NCBI GenBank assembly: GCA_903772945.1
Contig: CAICTM010000007.1
Span: forward strand, 207,707-271,706
DNA length: 64,000 nt
Direction: 5' to 3'
Source of the DNA: Seminavis robusta
Taxonomy: Eukaryota; Bacillariophyta; Bacillariophyceae; Naviculales; Naviculaceae
Shown here: one piece after another, positions 10,020 to 22,779 of the stretch
Layout: the number at the start of each line of letters is the position of its first letter
How positions within the stretch are numbered: the stretch's first letter is position 1
The notes under the pieces: model-generated
The model's database searches: none
Told to the model about the DNA's origin: nothing
What the model saw: only the letters and a program-made list of their open reading frames with translations
Made by a program: the position numbers and the translations under genes

Positions 10020-12836
10020 TCAACTGCTCGAGGAATGGTGCGAGTGACCATCCTCGTCGCTTCCATGGACGGACAAACCGCTGTGGGCTTGCGAATGAGA
10101 GGGTGAATGTCCCAGGGCAGACGAATTGCGGTTCGTGATGCGCAAGGATTGTTTGGCAATTTCATCGTCAACCTGATTGTAATGTCCCCCGCTGGCAGTG
10201 TTCGATGCCATGTGACTTGCTGCCATGGTGCCCCCGGTCGGTGGAACAAACGATGGTCTGGTGGCCGTACTTCCCCGGCTGAATAGCGATTGCCGGCTAT
10301 TGACCTTCATGTCTCGCAGCAACCAAATCTTGGAAACCAGCAGTGGCACAAAGCTCGCCAAAGCCGTGACACAAAACAGGAATGTCAAGACCACGTACCG
10401 GTACAAGGCAGTCGTCTCTTCTCCGCCACCGGCCACTAACACAAAGGGTCCACCAATCAGAATAATTTCCAAAATGGCAGCCATGGAGATCTGTATCCAA
10501 ACTGTTTCGTTGAGCACGTCCGAGCGAATGTTGCGGGCTTTGTAGCTCATGTAGTTGGCAACCAACACGGGAATAGCATTGATGGTCAGGATCGAGTACG
10601 CAAAGCCCTGCTGAGTCGTACTGAGTGAGACATAGCAACTCCCGTAAGATTCTTTGGGTCGACCATAGGGATCCAAATTGTAGTCCACCGTTATCCGTTG
10701 CCATGTCAATGGATCGAGTGTTTGCCAAAAAATGAGCAGTAGCAGATTGAAACAGGCCAACGCTACCATGGGCTTGGCGACATCTCGTACACCCACGGTG
10801 ATTCGTCTCATAGCCGCTGCACTTTGAAAGATTTTGTAGACTCGCATGGTTTTGGAGAAGAGCGCCGAAAAGGCAATGGTGAATCCCATGGAGAAGCACC
10901 AGGGCGTGAGCATGCATCCCGCATTTAGAACGGAAATGCGCATGGATTCTTGGAATCCTAGAAAAATGGTACTGGTGGCCATGAGGAACGCCCCGACACA
11001 AATGAGCGCCAAGAAGAAGGGCTGCGATGCCTGAATGACGCGATTGGATTTTCTTCGAGCGACGACCCAGACGAGAGCGACGAGTGCCAATGCCATGACG
11101 ATACTCGCCAATGTCCATCCCGCAATTCGTACCGGATCAGAAATTAGGTTGAGTTCGATTGGTTTTTCGGGTGGTGGCAATTCGGCCGGAATATTGGTTG
11201 TGTTGTCGTTGTAATAGAAAGGGGTATCGAGGGCCATGACAAGAGGCGCTTCTGCACTATCGTTGTAGTTTTCGCTGGTTGTTTTTCTGTTGGCGTTGGA
11301 GGAGAAATCAACACGGTGTGTTTCGGTAACGTCAAATCTGGCTGTTTGGTTGTCGCTTCGTTGAGGACTGAAGAGTAGATTGAATACGGAGAATTGAAAG
11401 TTTGCGTAGGATCGGGTCCCTGTGGTGGCATTGAACTGGACACGTCCGGATGCTCCGTCAAAGGATGTTTGGACGAGTTGATTGTAGAAGTCGATTCCCG
11501 AAAAAAAGTTGGGGAGCCCAATGGTAAGATTATTATTGTTGTCGTCGTGTGTTGTTGTAGACACCTGACAGGCTGCAATTCCCAGTGCCATCATGGCATC
11601 GTACCGTAGGCCGCTTGAATGTAGAGCGACGCGTCGGAGGGCGTACCGAAATTGTGATTAGAAACATTGAAATTGTCGCCCCAATAAGTTTGTGGAATGA
11701 CGGAGGAGATCAAGTGTTCTTGTGCTTGCGTATCCGTGTTGATTTGGTTCAACGCTTGGACAAAGGAAGGATTGGGTTGACTGCGAATGGTAACGTATCC
11801 CCATCCATGCATGGCCCGTGCGAGTCCGGGATGAGTGGAATATCCCGGATCGATAATCCAAGAGCATGCTTCGCTCATGAGCCAGACATGATTTGGGTCG
11901 TTGAGTAGTCCCAATTGGTATAGTGAATTGAGTAAACGCCATTGAGTGATACGGCAAATGATGCCTTTTTTTTTTATGGCGAGCTGTACATCCTCTTCTG
12001 TAGATTCTCCCTGATTATTGTCTCCGTAAGAAGCGGCAATGATTTCATGTCGGCATTCTTGGCAGCGGCGAGAATTTCTTGAAAAAAGCCGTTCCGTATT
12101 CATCTCTTAGATACAGCACATTGAAATGTTGGACATTCAAGTGTTTCAAGTAGGCAATGAGGGCATGAACATCTCCCCGGTTGGTGGGTACTGTTCTGGC
12201 AAAGGTAGGATTCACGTCTTTATTGTCTAGATCCGAGGAAGTGGAAGCAGGACTGATCTGAGGCAATTCATAAGCTCCTGCGAGCAAGGATAAAGATGCC
12301 GAGACGGCAGATCTGACACTTCCCACGACGGCAGCCGTTTTTCTGTGCTGGAAAGGACTTGAAAAGTCTTGCAAAGTTGTTTGCAAGGATTCTTGAAAAG
12401 TTGGAGTTGGAGGTGCAAGCGCCTGATAAAGATTGCGAGATCCTGCACCTACTGAAAAGTCACTGCTGCGCTGATTCATGGTGAGACACAAGTTGCACTG
12501 AGTTCCAATTTGGGTTTGCAAGTTTTGCAAGTTTGGCAAGAATGGAGAAGATCTTGCATTAAAGTGCTGCAAAGCCATCAACGGTGCATAAGCTACCCAA
12601 AACCAAAAGCCACCCTTGCTAAGTGGCAAAATCTGAGTCACATGAAGCAGTTGCACGTTTTCCTCAGGCAGAAAAACAACGGCGGACTTGGAATCCGTTG
12701 GACCTTCCCAACAGCCATACCGGTACCGGTAGTCCTCACTACTACTAGTACTACTATGCATACTAGTAGAAACACAGGTAGCATTCTCATAGCGCCTCTG
12801 CAGCTCGGCAAGTTCTCCAAGGGACTTGCCTCTCAT
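10020..12836 (-). pseudogene. Class C (GABA-B-like) GPCR with several frame disruptions
   Basis: Three consecutive frames together encode one receptor. 12836-~12080 holds an N-terminal region and the start of a periplasmic-binding-like (ANF receptor) domain ending near LRDEYGTAFF. ~12045-11591 continues it (HVWLMSEACSWIIDPGY). 11609-10020 holds its end (YDAMMALGIAAC), a 7TM_3 core (RxxQASQPFF, DPYGRPKESYGSC) and a Ser/His-rich cytosolic tail. The breaks are a short T run at 12082-12087 on the minus strand, a second one-base shift near 12043-12045, and five extra bases near 11600-11606. A 10-base homopolymer at 11966-11975 adds a poorly matching stretch. No GT-AG intron fits the breaks. The first ATG is at 12836, and no signal peptide is visible. 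It is either a young pseudogene or carries uncorrected homopolymer errors, and its intact relative is at 42381-45161. Confidence 0.75.
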
Positions 12837-14374
12837 CGCAACACTATTTGCTGAATGAATCTGATGCAGATGATACAACTCTTCTTCTCTTCATTGGTGA
12901 TGCCATGATGCTCTATTGGTGTGGACATGGAGACATCGAGACATCAATGCATTTTGAGGCTATTTGGTATTCGGGGTTGCCTGGACAACCAGAATAGCTC
13001 AAGAATCCAGTTGGCGAAGCACTGGGTCGAGACACTGTTCAAGCTTGTTCCACAGTGGTCTGACACGTGCTAGCAGGTACCATGCCGTATGCATCGTTGC
13101 GCCGGGTTAGTCCTTACGTTGGGGACCGCGTTGGAATCCCTGGTGTTGTTCTTTTTGTTGTTTCTGCTTCACACCAGCCTTGCTGGTGGTAGTCCGGCAA
13201 CTCCGCGACCCCCTGATGGAGAAAAGCACTTTTGCGGACAAAGCCTACAAACATGCATTGAGTTGTACCACCAAGCATCGTATATGTTCTGACTTCCTTG
13301 CCTTCTGACTTCCTTGCCTTCGGTACCGTATCATCTAGCTAGAGTTTGTTCTTTCGATCATCACAAGCAAATGCCTGTACCGGTACTGCAGCCACTCGAG
13401 CATCAAGACTGCCTTCTTCGTAACGCATGTTTATTTTTACATGTACGGCGCCATGCCAATCTTGAGGCCGCGTTCAGCAGCAAGCTGTGGACTCGACCCG
13501 TATGCAGTTCCTCTAGATGTGGCTGAGTTCTTGCCAAGAAGAACATCAATCTGTTGGAGAACATAGCCGAGTCGATGCTTGCCCGCTTGCCCGGGCAAAC
13601 GAACTGAACCGGATGCATTTTTCGGATACCGCGATTGCACCACCTCCCCACTCGCCGCACAGAATCAGATTCCAACCAATCTTGCATGGTTCGACACGGC
13701 GATGCCCTCATTACAATACATACTGTGAAGAACGTCTGAATTCCCGACTGAATGCGAATTGGTGGCAGCCCTTCCGTTTTGGATTAATGAGGAGTTGCTA
13801 CTAGCAAGAGTACCGGTACAGTAGTGGATGAGTCTGCGGAAGTGGCAGGGGGGGCAGGGTTGTTGACGCTGAAGGGCCTTTGAGCGCTTTTCCAGATCCC
13901 AGACCCCCACACCCCACACCCCACACCAGCCTTTGACTCTCAGCCGAAGCCAGTGGAATTCCCAGCTGAGAGCCAGCCATACACGGATTTGTTCGGCGGT
14001 TTGATGATTTAGAGCAGGAGCACGCTTCTCTTGTAAACACATCAAAGCTCATGCTAAGTAAAACCCGTTTCAATGTCATCGACCAATATCTTGGCCAGCC
14101 AGCGCACCTCCCTCACTCCGCCAAATTTACAAGGGCAAGAGCCAGACCTCCCGCCTCATTTTTTGTGTCGGATCCACGACAAAGATACGTCAAGCAAGAC
14201 ACACCTTTCGAAACAACGCCTAAAACACAAACAGCAACAGCATATGACAGGCTTCGCAACACTTCTAACGATTTGGCTGCTTGACTCCTGTTGCCTTTCT
14301 TTAGCAAAGCACCCAACTAGCCCAAGCTGTGCTGCAGTAGAGTAAGAGCAAGAGCAAGAGCATAGAAGAACAGG
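12837..14374. other. Spacer between the GPCR pseudogene and LRR-B
   Basis: This is the divergent promoter region of the broken receptor (minus) and LRR-B (plus). Small ORFs on both strands lack any recognisable feature. A pyrimidine/purine-biased patch of ACCCC-type repeats lies near 13900-13925. TACCGGTA occurs near 13378 and 13811. Confidence 0.5.
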
Positions 14375-17300
14375 ATGAAGGTGCTTTCCAGTTTCTGGTT
14401 GGTTTTTGCAGTGGTTGCCACTAGCGCTGCAGCTTCAGCCTTGGATACCGGTATCCCCGATAAGGGTAACCCTAACCATACTCCTCGTAGCATGCACATG
14501 AGTACCAAGAAGAATACCCAAAGCCACCGCAATCTGGCTTGTGACACGATCAATGGAGCTTGCTGCGTTGGAGAGACGTGTGACGAACTTCCCTTCGATC
14601 CGTCTCTCACCGTCAACGTCCAATATGACGATTACCCCAATGAGATTGTCTGGCTTTTTGAAAAATACGAAAATAGCTCCACCACAGATCCAACGGTGGA
14701 TTCGGCGGAAGCCATGGCGGAAGGAAAGCCACAGCCGTTCTTGGATGACTGGACTGTTTGGTGGCACTATTTTGGTACTGCCTATGATGGACTCCCAGGA
14801 CAGACAGTGGCTTACCCCATCTCCAACCTGGATACCGATACCTTCTACCGATTTTCCATTTATGATACTGAAGGCGATGGTGTCTGCTGTGAGTATGGAA
14901 ATGGCTGGGTCTCCATAGAAACTGACAATGGAGGCATGATTTGGAATCTCAAGGGAGATTGGATTCGGGCAGATCCCACCGTGGTATACCTTTATGTAGA
15001 TTCCGTTGGAGCCGTGGAAATAGTGGAGGTACAATACGCACCCGCACCAGTCGCACCACCAACCACCGGGGCCGGGGCCGGTCCTGTCCCAGCTCCCATT
15101 GTCGTTCCGTCCACGGTCCAGATCTTTGACAACACCTACAACACGGCAACAACCACGTATCTGGATCTTTCCTTTGATCTACTTGAAGGTACCATTCCCA
15201 CAGAAATTGCATTCCTCACCGAACTACAATACCTCGAGCTAGGAGACAACGACTTGACGGGACCCATACCCGATCTGAGCACACTGACCAAAATGACGTA
15301 TCTCGATTTGGGACCATCCGAGGTACGCAAGCAACCATGCATGGCAGACTGTCACTCTGGGTGGCACGTCGGTGTTTTGGTCTCGTCTCGACTCACCACA
15401 TAGACCTTTTTGTTGGTCCTTCTTTTAGTTGACAGGGACCATCCCAACAACCATGGGGCTCCTAACCGAACTCATCTTTATCTCGCTTTGGAACAACCTC
15501 CTGACGGGCGAGATTCCGTCCGGTAAGAATCGAATCGAATCGAATCATTCCAAGGCCGGGGTGGTCTCACTAACAAACCTACCTGTCCTCCTTAATTTGC
15601 TCTCCATACTCTATATTCGCTCTACAGAGCTTGGTTTGTTGACCGAATTGACAGCATTGACGCTGGCATCCAATCAGTTCACAGGAGCATTACCTGATGA
15701 GCTCGGGGAACTATCGGCCCTTACTTGGTTGAATGTGGAATACAATCGATTGACAGGAGACATACCAATTTCCGTGTGCGTGTTGCCCTTGGTAACAATC
15801 TCTGCGGATTGTTCCGAGGTGACATGCTGCGATGAACAACCCATACCACCTTCCGTTGCTCCGCCTGGGAGTGTGGAAATCTTTGGAAGAACCTACAGCA
15901 CCAGTACAACCTACACCATTGATATTACAAACTTTGGCTTGTTCGATACTATCCCTACGGAAGTGGCCCTCATTACCTCTTTGGAATTCTTGTATATTGG
16001 AGGCAATGAATTGTTTGGGACTATTCCAACAGAGCTTGGGTTGTTGACAAATTGCCTTGGATTCAATGTATGGGAAAACCTGCTCACTGGTACGATCAGC
16101 TAAGCATAGCTGCAATTTGGATACAGTTGCTGTTGTTTTCTCTATCCGTGACACAGGTCCTGACGCTATGCTCTGTTGCTTCGGAATATATAGGCACAAT
16201 CCCCGAAGAGCTTGGGGAGATGACGAAGGTGACGCATTTGAGCTTGCATACCAATTTCTTAACAGGGACAGTCCCCGCTGTCCTTGGTGATCTTCCTGAC
16301 CTTGTTGGTCTATACTTGTCTGATAACTCACTCACCGGTACAATCCCGTCATCTATCTGTGCGATTCCATTATGGGTGTTCACTGCTGATTGCGATGAGT
16401 TGACTTGTTGCGATGAAATTGGCACAGGTCCAACCCCATCTCCAGCATCAGGGTCTCTCAACCTTTTTGGCGAGAGTTATGACATAAGCTCGACCACGTC
16501 CTTACACCTCGATGGTACTGATCTCTCAGGATCGATACCAAACAATATTGGTTTCATGACGGCTTTGACTTCTTTGAATCTTGGGAGTAACGATCTGACC
16601 GGTACTCTCCCCACTGGTACGTTCTTCCATTGAGACTCATTCACTTTGGCGCTTCTGCTTGTTTCTCACTGAAGATAACCCTCTTGACAGAGCTCGGGTT
16701 GCTGACGGGCTTGCAGTACTTGTTCATGGGGGGCAACAGTTTCACGGGTACCCTTCCAACAGAGCTTGGCTTCTTGACTGATATGCTTTCGATAGTTTTG
16801 AGTGCAAATCTTCTTACTGGAACGATTCCAGATGAGCTTGGAGAAATGACAGCTTTGGCCTACTTGAGCTTGTGGGGAAATGACCTTACGGGGGAGGTGC
16901 CAGCAGGTAAGGGAGAAATGGGATGACGTGTAATGTTGGGAACGATCAATCATGAAAAGAAACACCTAACTTGCGGTTGCCGCTTAGAATTATGCGAGTT
17001 GCCTGATTTGGGATTCAACCTGGATTGCAGCGAGGTAACTTGCTGTGGAGCCCTGCCACAACCAACACCGAGCCCACTACCACCAACAGCCCCAACGCCT
17101 GGCAGAGTCACCCTCTTTGGCGAAACTTACTCAACCAGCACGACAAGAACTCTAGACCTGACTAGTGATGGCATTGGAGGAACAATCCCAACTGATATTG
17201 GACTTCTCACTGCCATCACGAACCTGTTTCTTGGTGGCAACAATTTCTCAGGGACCATTCCAACGGAGGTGGGCCAACTGATCGATGTAACTGGCTTCAA

Positions 17301-20300
17301 CATGTGGGATAACGCATTGACCGGTAGGTTCCAAACCCAGGCAGTCTTTGGTATGTGTTGTACCGTGTGGCTTACATTTTTGCATCGGCTTGTGTTGCTG
17401 CAGGAATGATTCCATCAGAGATTGGGCTTCTCACAGAAATGACGTGGTTGAACATCCGAGGCAACGAGCTTTCTGGTCCTGTTCCGGAGGAACTCGGTCA
17501 ATTGACTATGTTAACTGGGATGTGGTTGTACGACAATGACTTGTCTGGAAGTGTGCCTTCCAGCGTTTGTCTTCTTGGGCTTACAGACTTTAGATTAGAT
17601 TGCGATGAGCTCACATGCTGTGGTGAAGTTGGATCTGCTCCTGGACCAACACCTGCTGGCTCTGTCGAGCTCTGGGGGGAGATATACAGCATCGGGTCAA
17701 CCACAAGACTCAATGTGGCATTTGACGGCATTACAGCAGAGACCATCCCAACAGAAATTGCTTGGCTGACTGCATTGAATTATATGAATCTAGGTGACAA
17801 CGAAATCACGGGCCCAGTTCCCAGCGAGATTGGAACCATGACTGCGCTAACGTATCTCGATTTGGGTCCCAATGCCTTGTCTGGTACAGTGCCGACAGAG
17901 ATAGGACTTCTCTCAGATCTCACTTTTGCAAGTTTTTGGGACAACCAGCTGTCCGGTCCAGTCCCAAGTGAATTTGGACTGCTCACGTCGTTAAGCTCAT
18001 TGTGGATTGAAGACAATAATTTCTCTGGGTCGCTGCCGGAAGAACTAGGCAACATGGTTTCATTGGACTTCTTCTACCTGGACGATAATGATTTCTTGAC
18101 TGGCTCCGTACCACAATCTGTCTGCGAGCTGGACTTGATTACACTGTCCGTGGATTGCCTCCAGTTGACCTGCTGCGATGAAATCGAACCAGGTCCTGGC
18201 CCATCTTCATCTCCAGGTACTGTTGACTTGTTTGAAAACACCTACAGTACAAGAACCACAACTTCTATTGGCCATGGCTCTCAAGGACTGACAGGGACGA
18301 TTCCAACGGACATTGGTTTGCTTACAGCCCTTACATTCTTGAGCCTGCACACGAATGAACTAAGAGGCTCCCTTCCTACTGAAATAGGAAGGCTGAGCAG
18401 GCTGGGATACATTACCATGAGCAGAAATCAGCTGTCTGGCCAACTGCCAAGTGAGCTTGGCCTCCTGACGGGTTTGACTCAACTTTACTTGTATGATAAT
18501 CGATTCACCGGTTCAATCCCAGAGGAGCTCGGTTCTTTGACAGCTCTGTCAATCCTGCAGCTTCAAGACAACAGGTTGACAGGCACAGTGCCTACTGATG
18601 TTTGTAACTTACCCAGCCTGGGTTCACTAGGCCTTGAAGTTGACTGCTTTGAAGTGGTCTGCTGTGATGAAGTGGCACCAGGTCCTGGCCCAGCTCCATC
18701 TCCAGGTACTGTTGACTTGTTTGGGACCACTTTCGACACTAGCGCTACTGTTATTGACCTCAGCAGCCGCAATCTGGATGGATCGATGCCATCTGAAATC
18801 GGGCTTCTAACTTCTTTGACAACTTTGGAGCTGGACTCAAATGACCTGACTGGAGAGATTCCGTCCGAAATTGGTCTGATGACTAGCCTGACAAGGCTAC
18901 TGCTTTATACCAATGATTTAAGGGGTCCCTTGCCAACTGAAATGGGGCGATTGACAAGAATGTCGCACCTGAGCCTCAGCTCCAATAACATTGCCGATCC
19001 ATTGCCGAGTGAGCTTGGCAGGATGACCGACCTGGTATTCTTTACAATCAGCCGCAATGCGGTCTCGGGACCCATTCCGAGTGAACTTGGTCTTTGCACT
19101 TCATTGAGGGAATTGTACTTGTACATGAATCAACTTACGGGTACGATCCCTGATGAGCTTGGTGACTTGACGGCATTGACTCGATTAGAGTTGCAGAGCA
19201 ACCAGTTAAGAGGCAGTGTTCCAATTGAAGTCTGTTCGATTCCAGGCTTGCAGCTGGCAGGACGCTTGGATGCTGATTGCTTTGAAGTTACCTGCTGCGA
19301 TGACATAGAAGCAGTGGAACCCAATCCAGCACCCGCTGGTCCACCCAATCCCGCACCTGCTGGTTCTGTGGAGCTCTGGGATGAGATTTACAGCACAAGT
19401 GAAACTGAATTCATCTTTCGTACTGGTGATTCGGTCCAAGGCACCATCCCAACTGAAATTGGCTTGGTGACATCATTGGGAGTCTGGCACATGGGAAGCA
19501 ATGAACTATCTGGCAGTCTACCAACTGAGATTGGCCGCATGACTGCTCTGCGTTCTGTGATCTTGAGTGAAAACTTGTTGATCGGACGAATTCCCTCCGA
19601 GTTGGGATTGTTGACTGAGCTGTCATTCTTGAGCCTACGTGACAACCGCTTGACAGGCACAGTGCCAGCAGCTGTGTGTGCACTTCAGAACCTGAGTTAT
19701 TTCAGTCTTGATTGCACTGAAGTTGTTTGTTGTAATGCTGTTGTACAGCCACCACCCCCATCCCCCGCCCCAGATCAGTCACAAATTGTTTTGGAGGTTT
19801 CTTTGGAGTTTGGCTTCTTTGATGACACCAAAGTGCGTGAGCCAACAGCAACTGAAGTGGATGATCTGGTGGTGCAAATTGACAGTTTCTACAGTGACCT
19901 TCTCGAAGGCTCTTTTGATACCTTTGCCACATTTGAAGCCAAGGGTAAGGTTCAGCTGAGGCCAGTGCATAAACGAATTTAATAATTTTCTCATCTCATC
20001 CTCAATTTTCTGTTTTCAGTGGTTGACACCGCAATGGTCAATGAAACTTTTACACTTGACTTTGACTCCTTGGTCTATTTTGAAGAAGGAACAGATGTAC
20101 CATCTCCAAATGAAGTGATTTCTGCAATGCAAGGTACCTCTGGGGATTACGCCAGTTTTATAACAGAATATGTTTGGAACGTGACAACGGACAGCATTTT
20201 TTATGACACTGAGATTGTCACATTCCGGGCAAGGTCTTCTGCTACTCCAGGGACTGTCTTTCTGTTTGGTGACTCCTACAGCATAAGCTCAACCACGTCC

Positions 20301-22779
20301 CTTTCCCTGTCAAGTAGTGGTCTTACTGGCACAATCCCACCAGAGATTGGGATGTTAACAGCCCTTGGAAGATTGGTCTTGTATTCCAACGACTTGACTG
20401 GACCTCTGCCAACAGAGCTTGGTTTGCTGACGGCCCTGACCTACATGGACCTCTGGTCCAATGAACTGACTGGCACAATCATTACAGAGTTTGCCAGGCT
20501 GACAGTGCTGTCTAGTTTGAGCTTGTACAACAACCAAATCAGTGGAACTATTCCACCAGAGCTCGGGTTAATGACAGCCATGAGAAGCTTGACTCTGAGC
20601 TCCAACTTGCTCACGGGCACAGTCCCTGTGGAGCTTGGCGAGCTGACCCTTATGACATATCTCTCTCTATGGGGAAATGACCTCACAGGAACTGCACCAG
20701 ATTCTGTCTGCAGTTTGCCCGGTTTGAATGTGGTCCTTGATTGCAGTGAGGTGGTTTGCTGTGATGCTATATCATCAGGAACAGTAGACTTGTTTGGGCA
20801 ATCCTATTCAACAAGCACAACATCCTACTTAAGTATGGGGGGAGGCGGTCTCATGGGAACACTACCAACAGACGTTGGCTTGCTTACGGCCCTTACATTC
20901 TTGAGCCTGCACACGAATGAACTAAGAGGCTCCCTCCCTACTGAAATGGGAATGCTGAGCAGACTTCGTTACCTCACCATGAGCCGAAATCTGCTGTCTG
21001 GCCAGCTGCCAAGTCAGCTTGGGCTCCTGACAGGTTTGACCCAACTTTACTTGTATGACAATCGATTCGTTGGCACGATCCCAGTGGAGTTCGGCTCTTT
21101 AACAGCTCTATCAGTCCTGCAGCTTCAAGACAACAGGTTGACGGGCACAGTGCCTGCTGATGTTTGTGACTTACCCAACCTGGGTTCATCAGGCCTTGAA
21201 GCTGACTGCTTTGAGGTGGTTTGTTGTGGCTCTGCTCCAGCCCCAGGCCCAAGTCCAGGCACTGTGCTTTTGTTTGGTGAAAGCTATAGCACAAGCACAA
21301 CAACAAATATTAACATCTACAGTGCTGGCGTTGATGGAAGTATCCCAGCAGCAATCGGTGACCTTACTGCATTGACATTTCTTGGGCTGAATTGGAACGA
21401 TCTTACTGGAACTATCCCGACAGAGATTGGGACGCTAACAAGGTTGAGATGGATGAGCCTCAGCCGAAATCAATTGAGTGGTCGGCTCCCTACAGAGCTG
21501 GGGCTCCTTACAGCTCTCACGGAACTCTATTTGTATGACAACATATTCATCGGCACGATTCCGGAGGAGATGGGAGACTTGACAGACCTCACAGCTCTCC
21601 GATTGGAAGAAAACCAGTTAACAGGCTCAGTGCCCGATGATGTGTGTTCCATCCCGGGATTGGGTGCATCAGGTCCGCGGGTTGATTGTTTGGAGGTTGT
21701 TTGTTGTGACAGTGCTCCAGGTCCTGGGTCGTCTGGCCCAGATACTGTTGTTTTGTTTGGTGACAGCTATAGTACGAGTACAACAACAAGACTACCTCTC
21801 AACAATGTGGGTCTTGTTGGGACCATCCCAGGAGACATTGGAGAACTGACAGAGCTGACATACTTAGCATTGAACTGGAACGACTTGATGGGCACGCTCC
21901 CCACAGAGATTGGGAGGCTGACCAGTGTAACATTCATGAGTGTGAGCCGGAATGAGCTAACTGGTCAGATCCCATCAGAGCTCGGCTTGTTGACCGAGCT
22001 GACTGCTTTGTACCTGTATTCCAACGCGTTCACGGGGACAATTCCGGATGAATTCAGCCAACTGACTGATTTGAACATCTTGGAAATTTATGATACAAGT
22101 CTAGTGGGCTCTGTCCCTGCGGGTGTTTGTGAGATTCTGGACCCTCAGGTGGACTGTGATGAAGTTGTGTGTTGTGGCTCAGCCCCAACAGAAAGCCCAA
22201 CTACTGATCTATCCGAAGGTGGTGTCAGTGGCTTGGTCTTGCTGTTTGGCGAAACATACAATACAGCAACAACTACTGTCATTGATCTCTCCAGCAACGC
22301 CCTTACAGGATCCATCTCTCCCGGGATAGGAAAGCTGACAGGTCTCACATCGCTGGACTTGGGTCCAAATAATCTGACAGGCCCACTCCCTTCTGAGATT
22401 GGCATGCTTACAGAGCTGACATTTTTGAGCCTCTTCAACAACATGTTGACGGGCCCAGTTCCAAGTGAACTTGGGTTGCTGACTGCCATGAATGCTTTGA
22501 CTTTGGCGACAAATGAGTTTAGTGGACCCTTGCCGGACGAACTGGGTGCGCTGACTGCCATGACTTGGCTGAACGTGGAAGACACTTTATTGACAGGTAG
22601 GCACGACGAAAATGTGTTTGTTGGCTGACGTCGCAAATCTACGTCCGATCCATCGTACATGTATCTCAAGAGTATGTATCTCTTTGCTCGTTTCAGGGAG
22701 TATCCCTTCCAGCGTCTGCGAACTAACGAGCTTGGAAACGTTGAGAGCAGATTGTGATGAGGTTGAGTGTTGCGAGTAG
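14375..22779 (+). CDS. Giant secreted leucine-rich-repeat protein (LRR-B), thirteen LRR modules, nine exons
   Basis: Splicing eight GT-AG introns gives an uninterrupted 2559-residue protein. The introns are 15323-15428, 15523-15627, 16090-16193, 16617-16690, 16907-16987, 17324-17403, 19945-20019 and 22597-22696. A signal peptide (MKVLSSFWLVFAVVATSAAA) precedes the same N-terminal domain as LRR-A (ACCVGETCDELP, GDGVCCEYGNGW). Thirteen modules follow with the G-V-L-F/W-x-YS-STT opening, LTGxIPxE repeats and a DCxEVxCC cap. Approximate starts are 15115, 15866, 16450, 17100, 17656, 18215, 18706, 19363, 20250, 20779, 21256, 21743 and 22230. An extra ~130-residue domain interrupts the series between modules 8 and 9. 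The first intron is phase 0 and the other seven are phase 1, mostly inside LTG|T or P|E of an LRR. No membrane span or kinase is present, so it is probably extracellular. The partner is unknown. Confidence 0.92.
19770..20245 (+). other. Non-LRR extracellular domain inserted within LRR-B
   Basis: After the Pro-rich linker of module 8, the protein reads into a segment with no LRR or Cys pattern. It begins near SQIVLEVSLEFGFFDDTKVR and ends before RSSATPGTVFLFG, and one intron (19945-20019) splits it. It contains VREPTATEVDDLVVQIDSFY and FTLDFDSLVYFEEGTDVPS. From memory, similar segments (REPTxxE..., then xLDFDxxVxF) occur in other diatom secreted proteins, but I cannot name a family. LRR-A lacks it at the equivalent boundary between modules 5 and 6. 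Confidence 0.65.

Noticed and set aside
9791-10249. 152-codon minus ORF at the 3' end of the broken GPCR
   Set aside because: It overlaps the receptor C-tail in another frame and shows no homology features.
3567-22779. LRR receptor kinases (the usual annotation of such LRRs)
   Set aside because: Neither protein has a membrane span or kinase domain; both end after a Cys cap.
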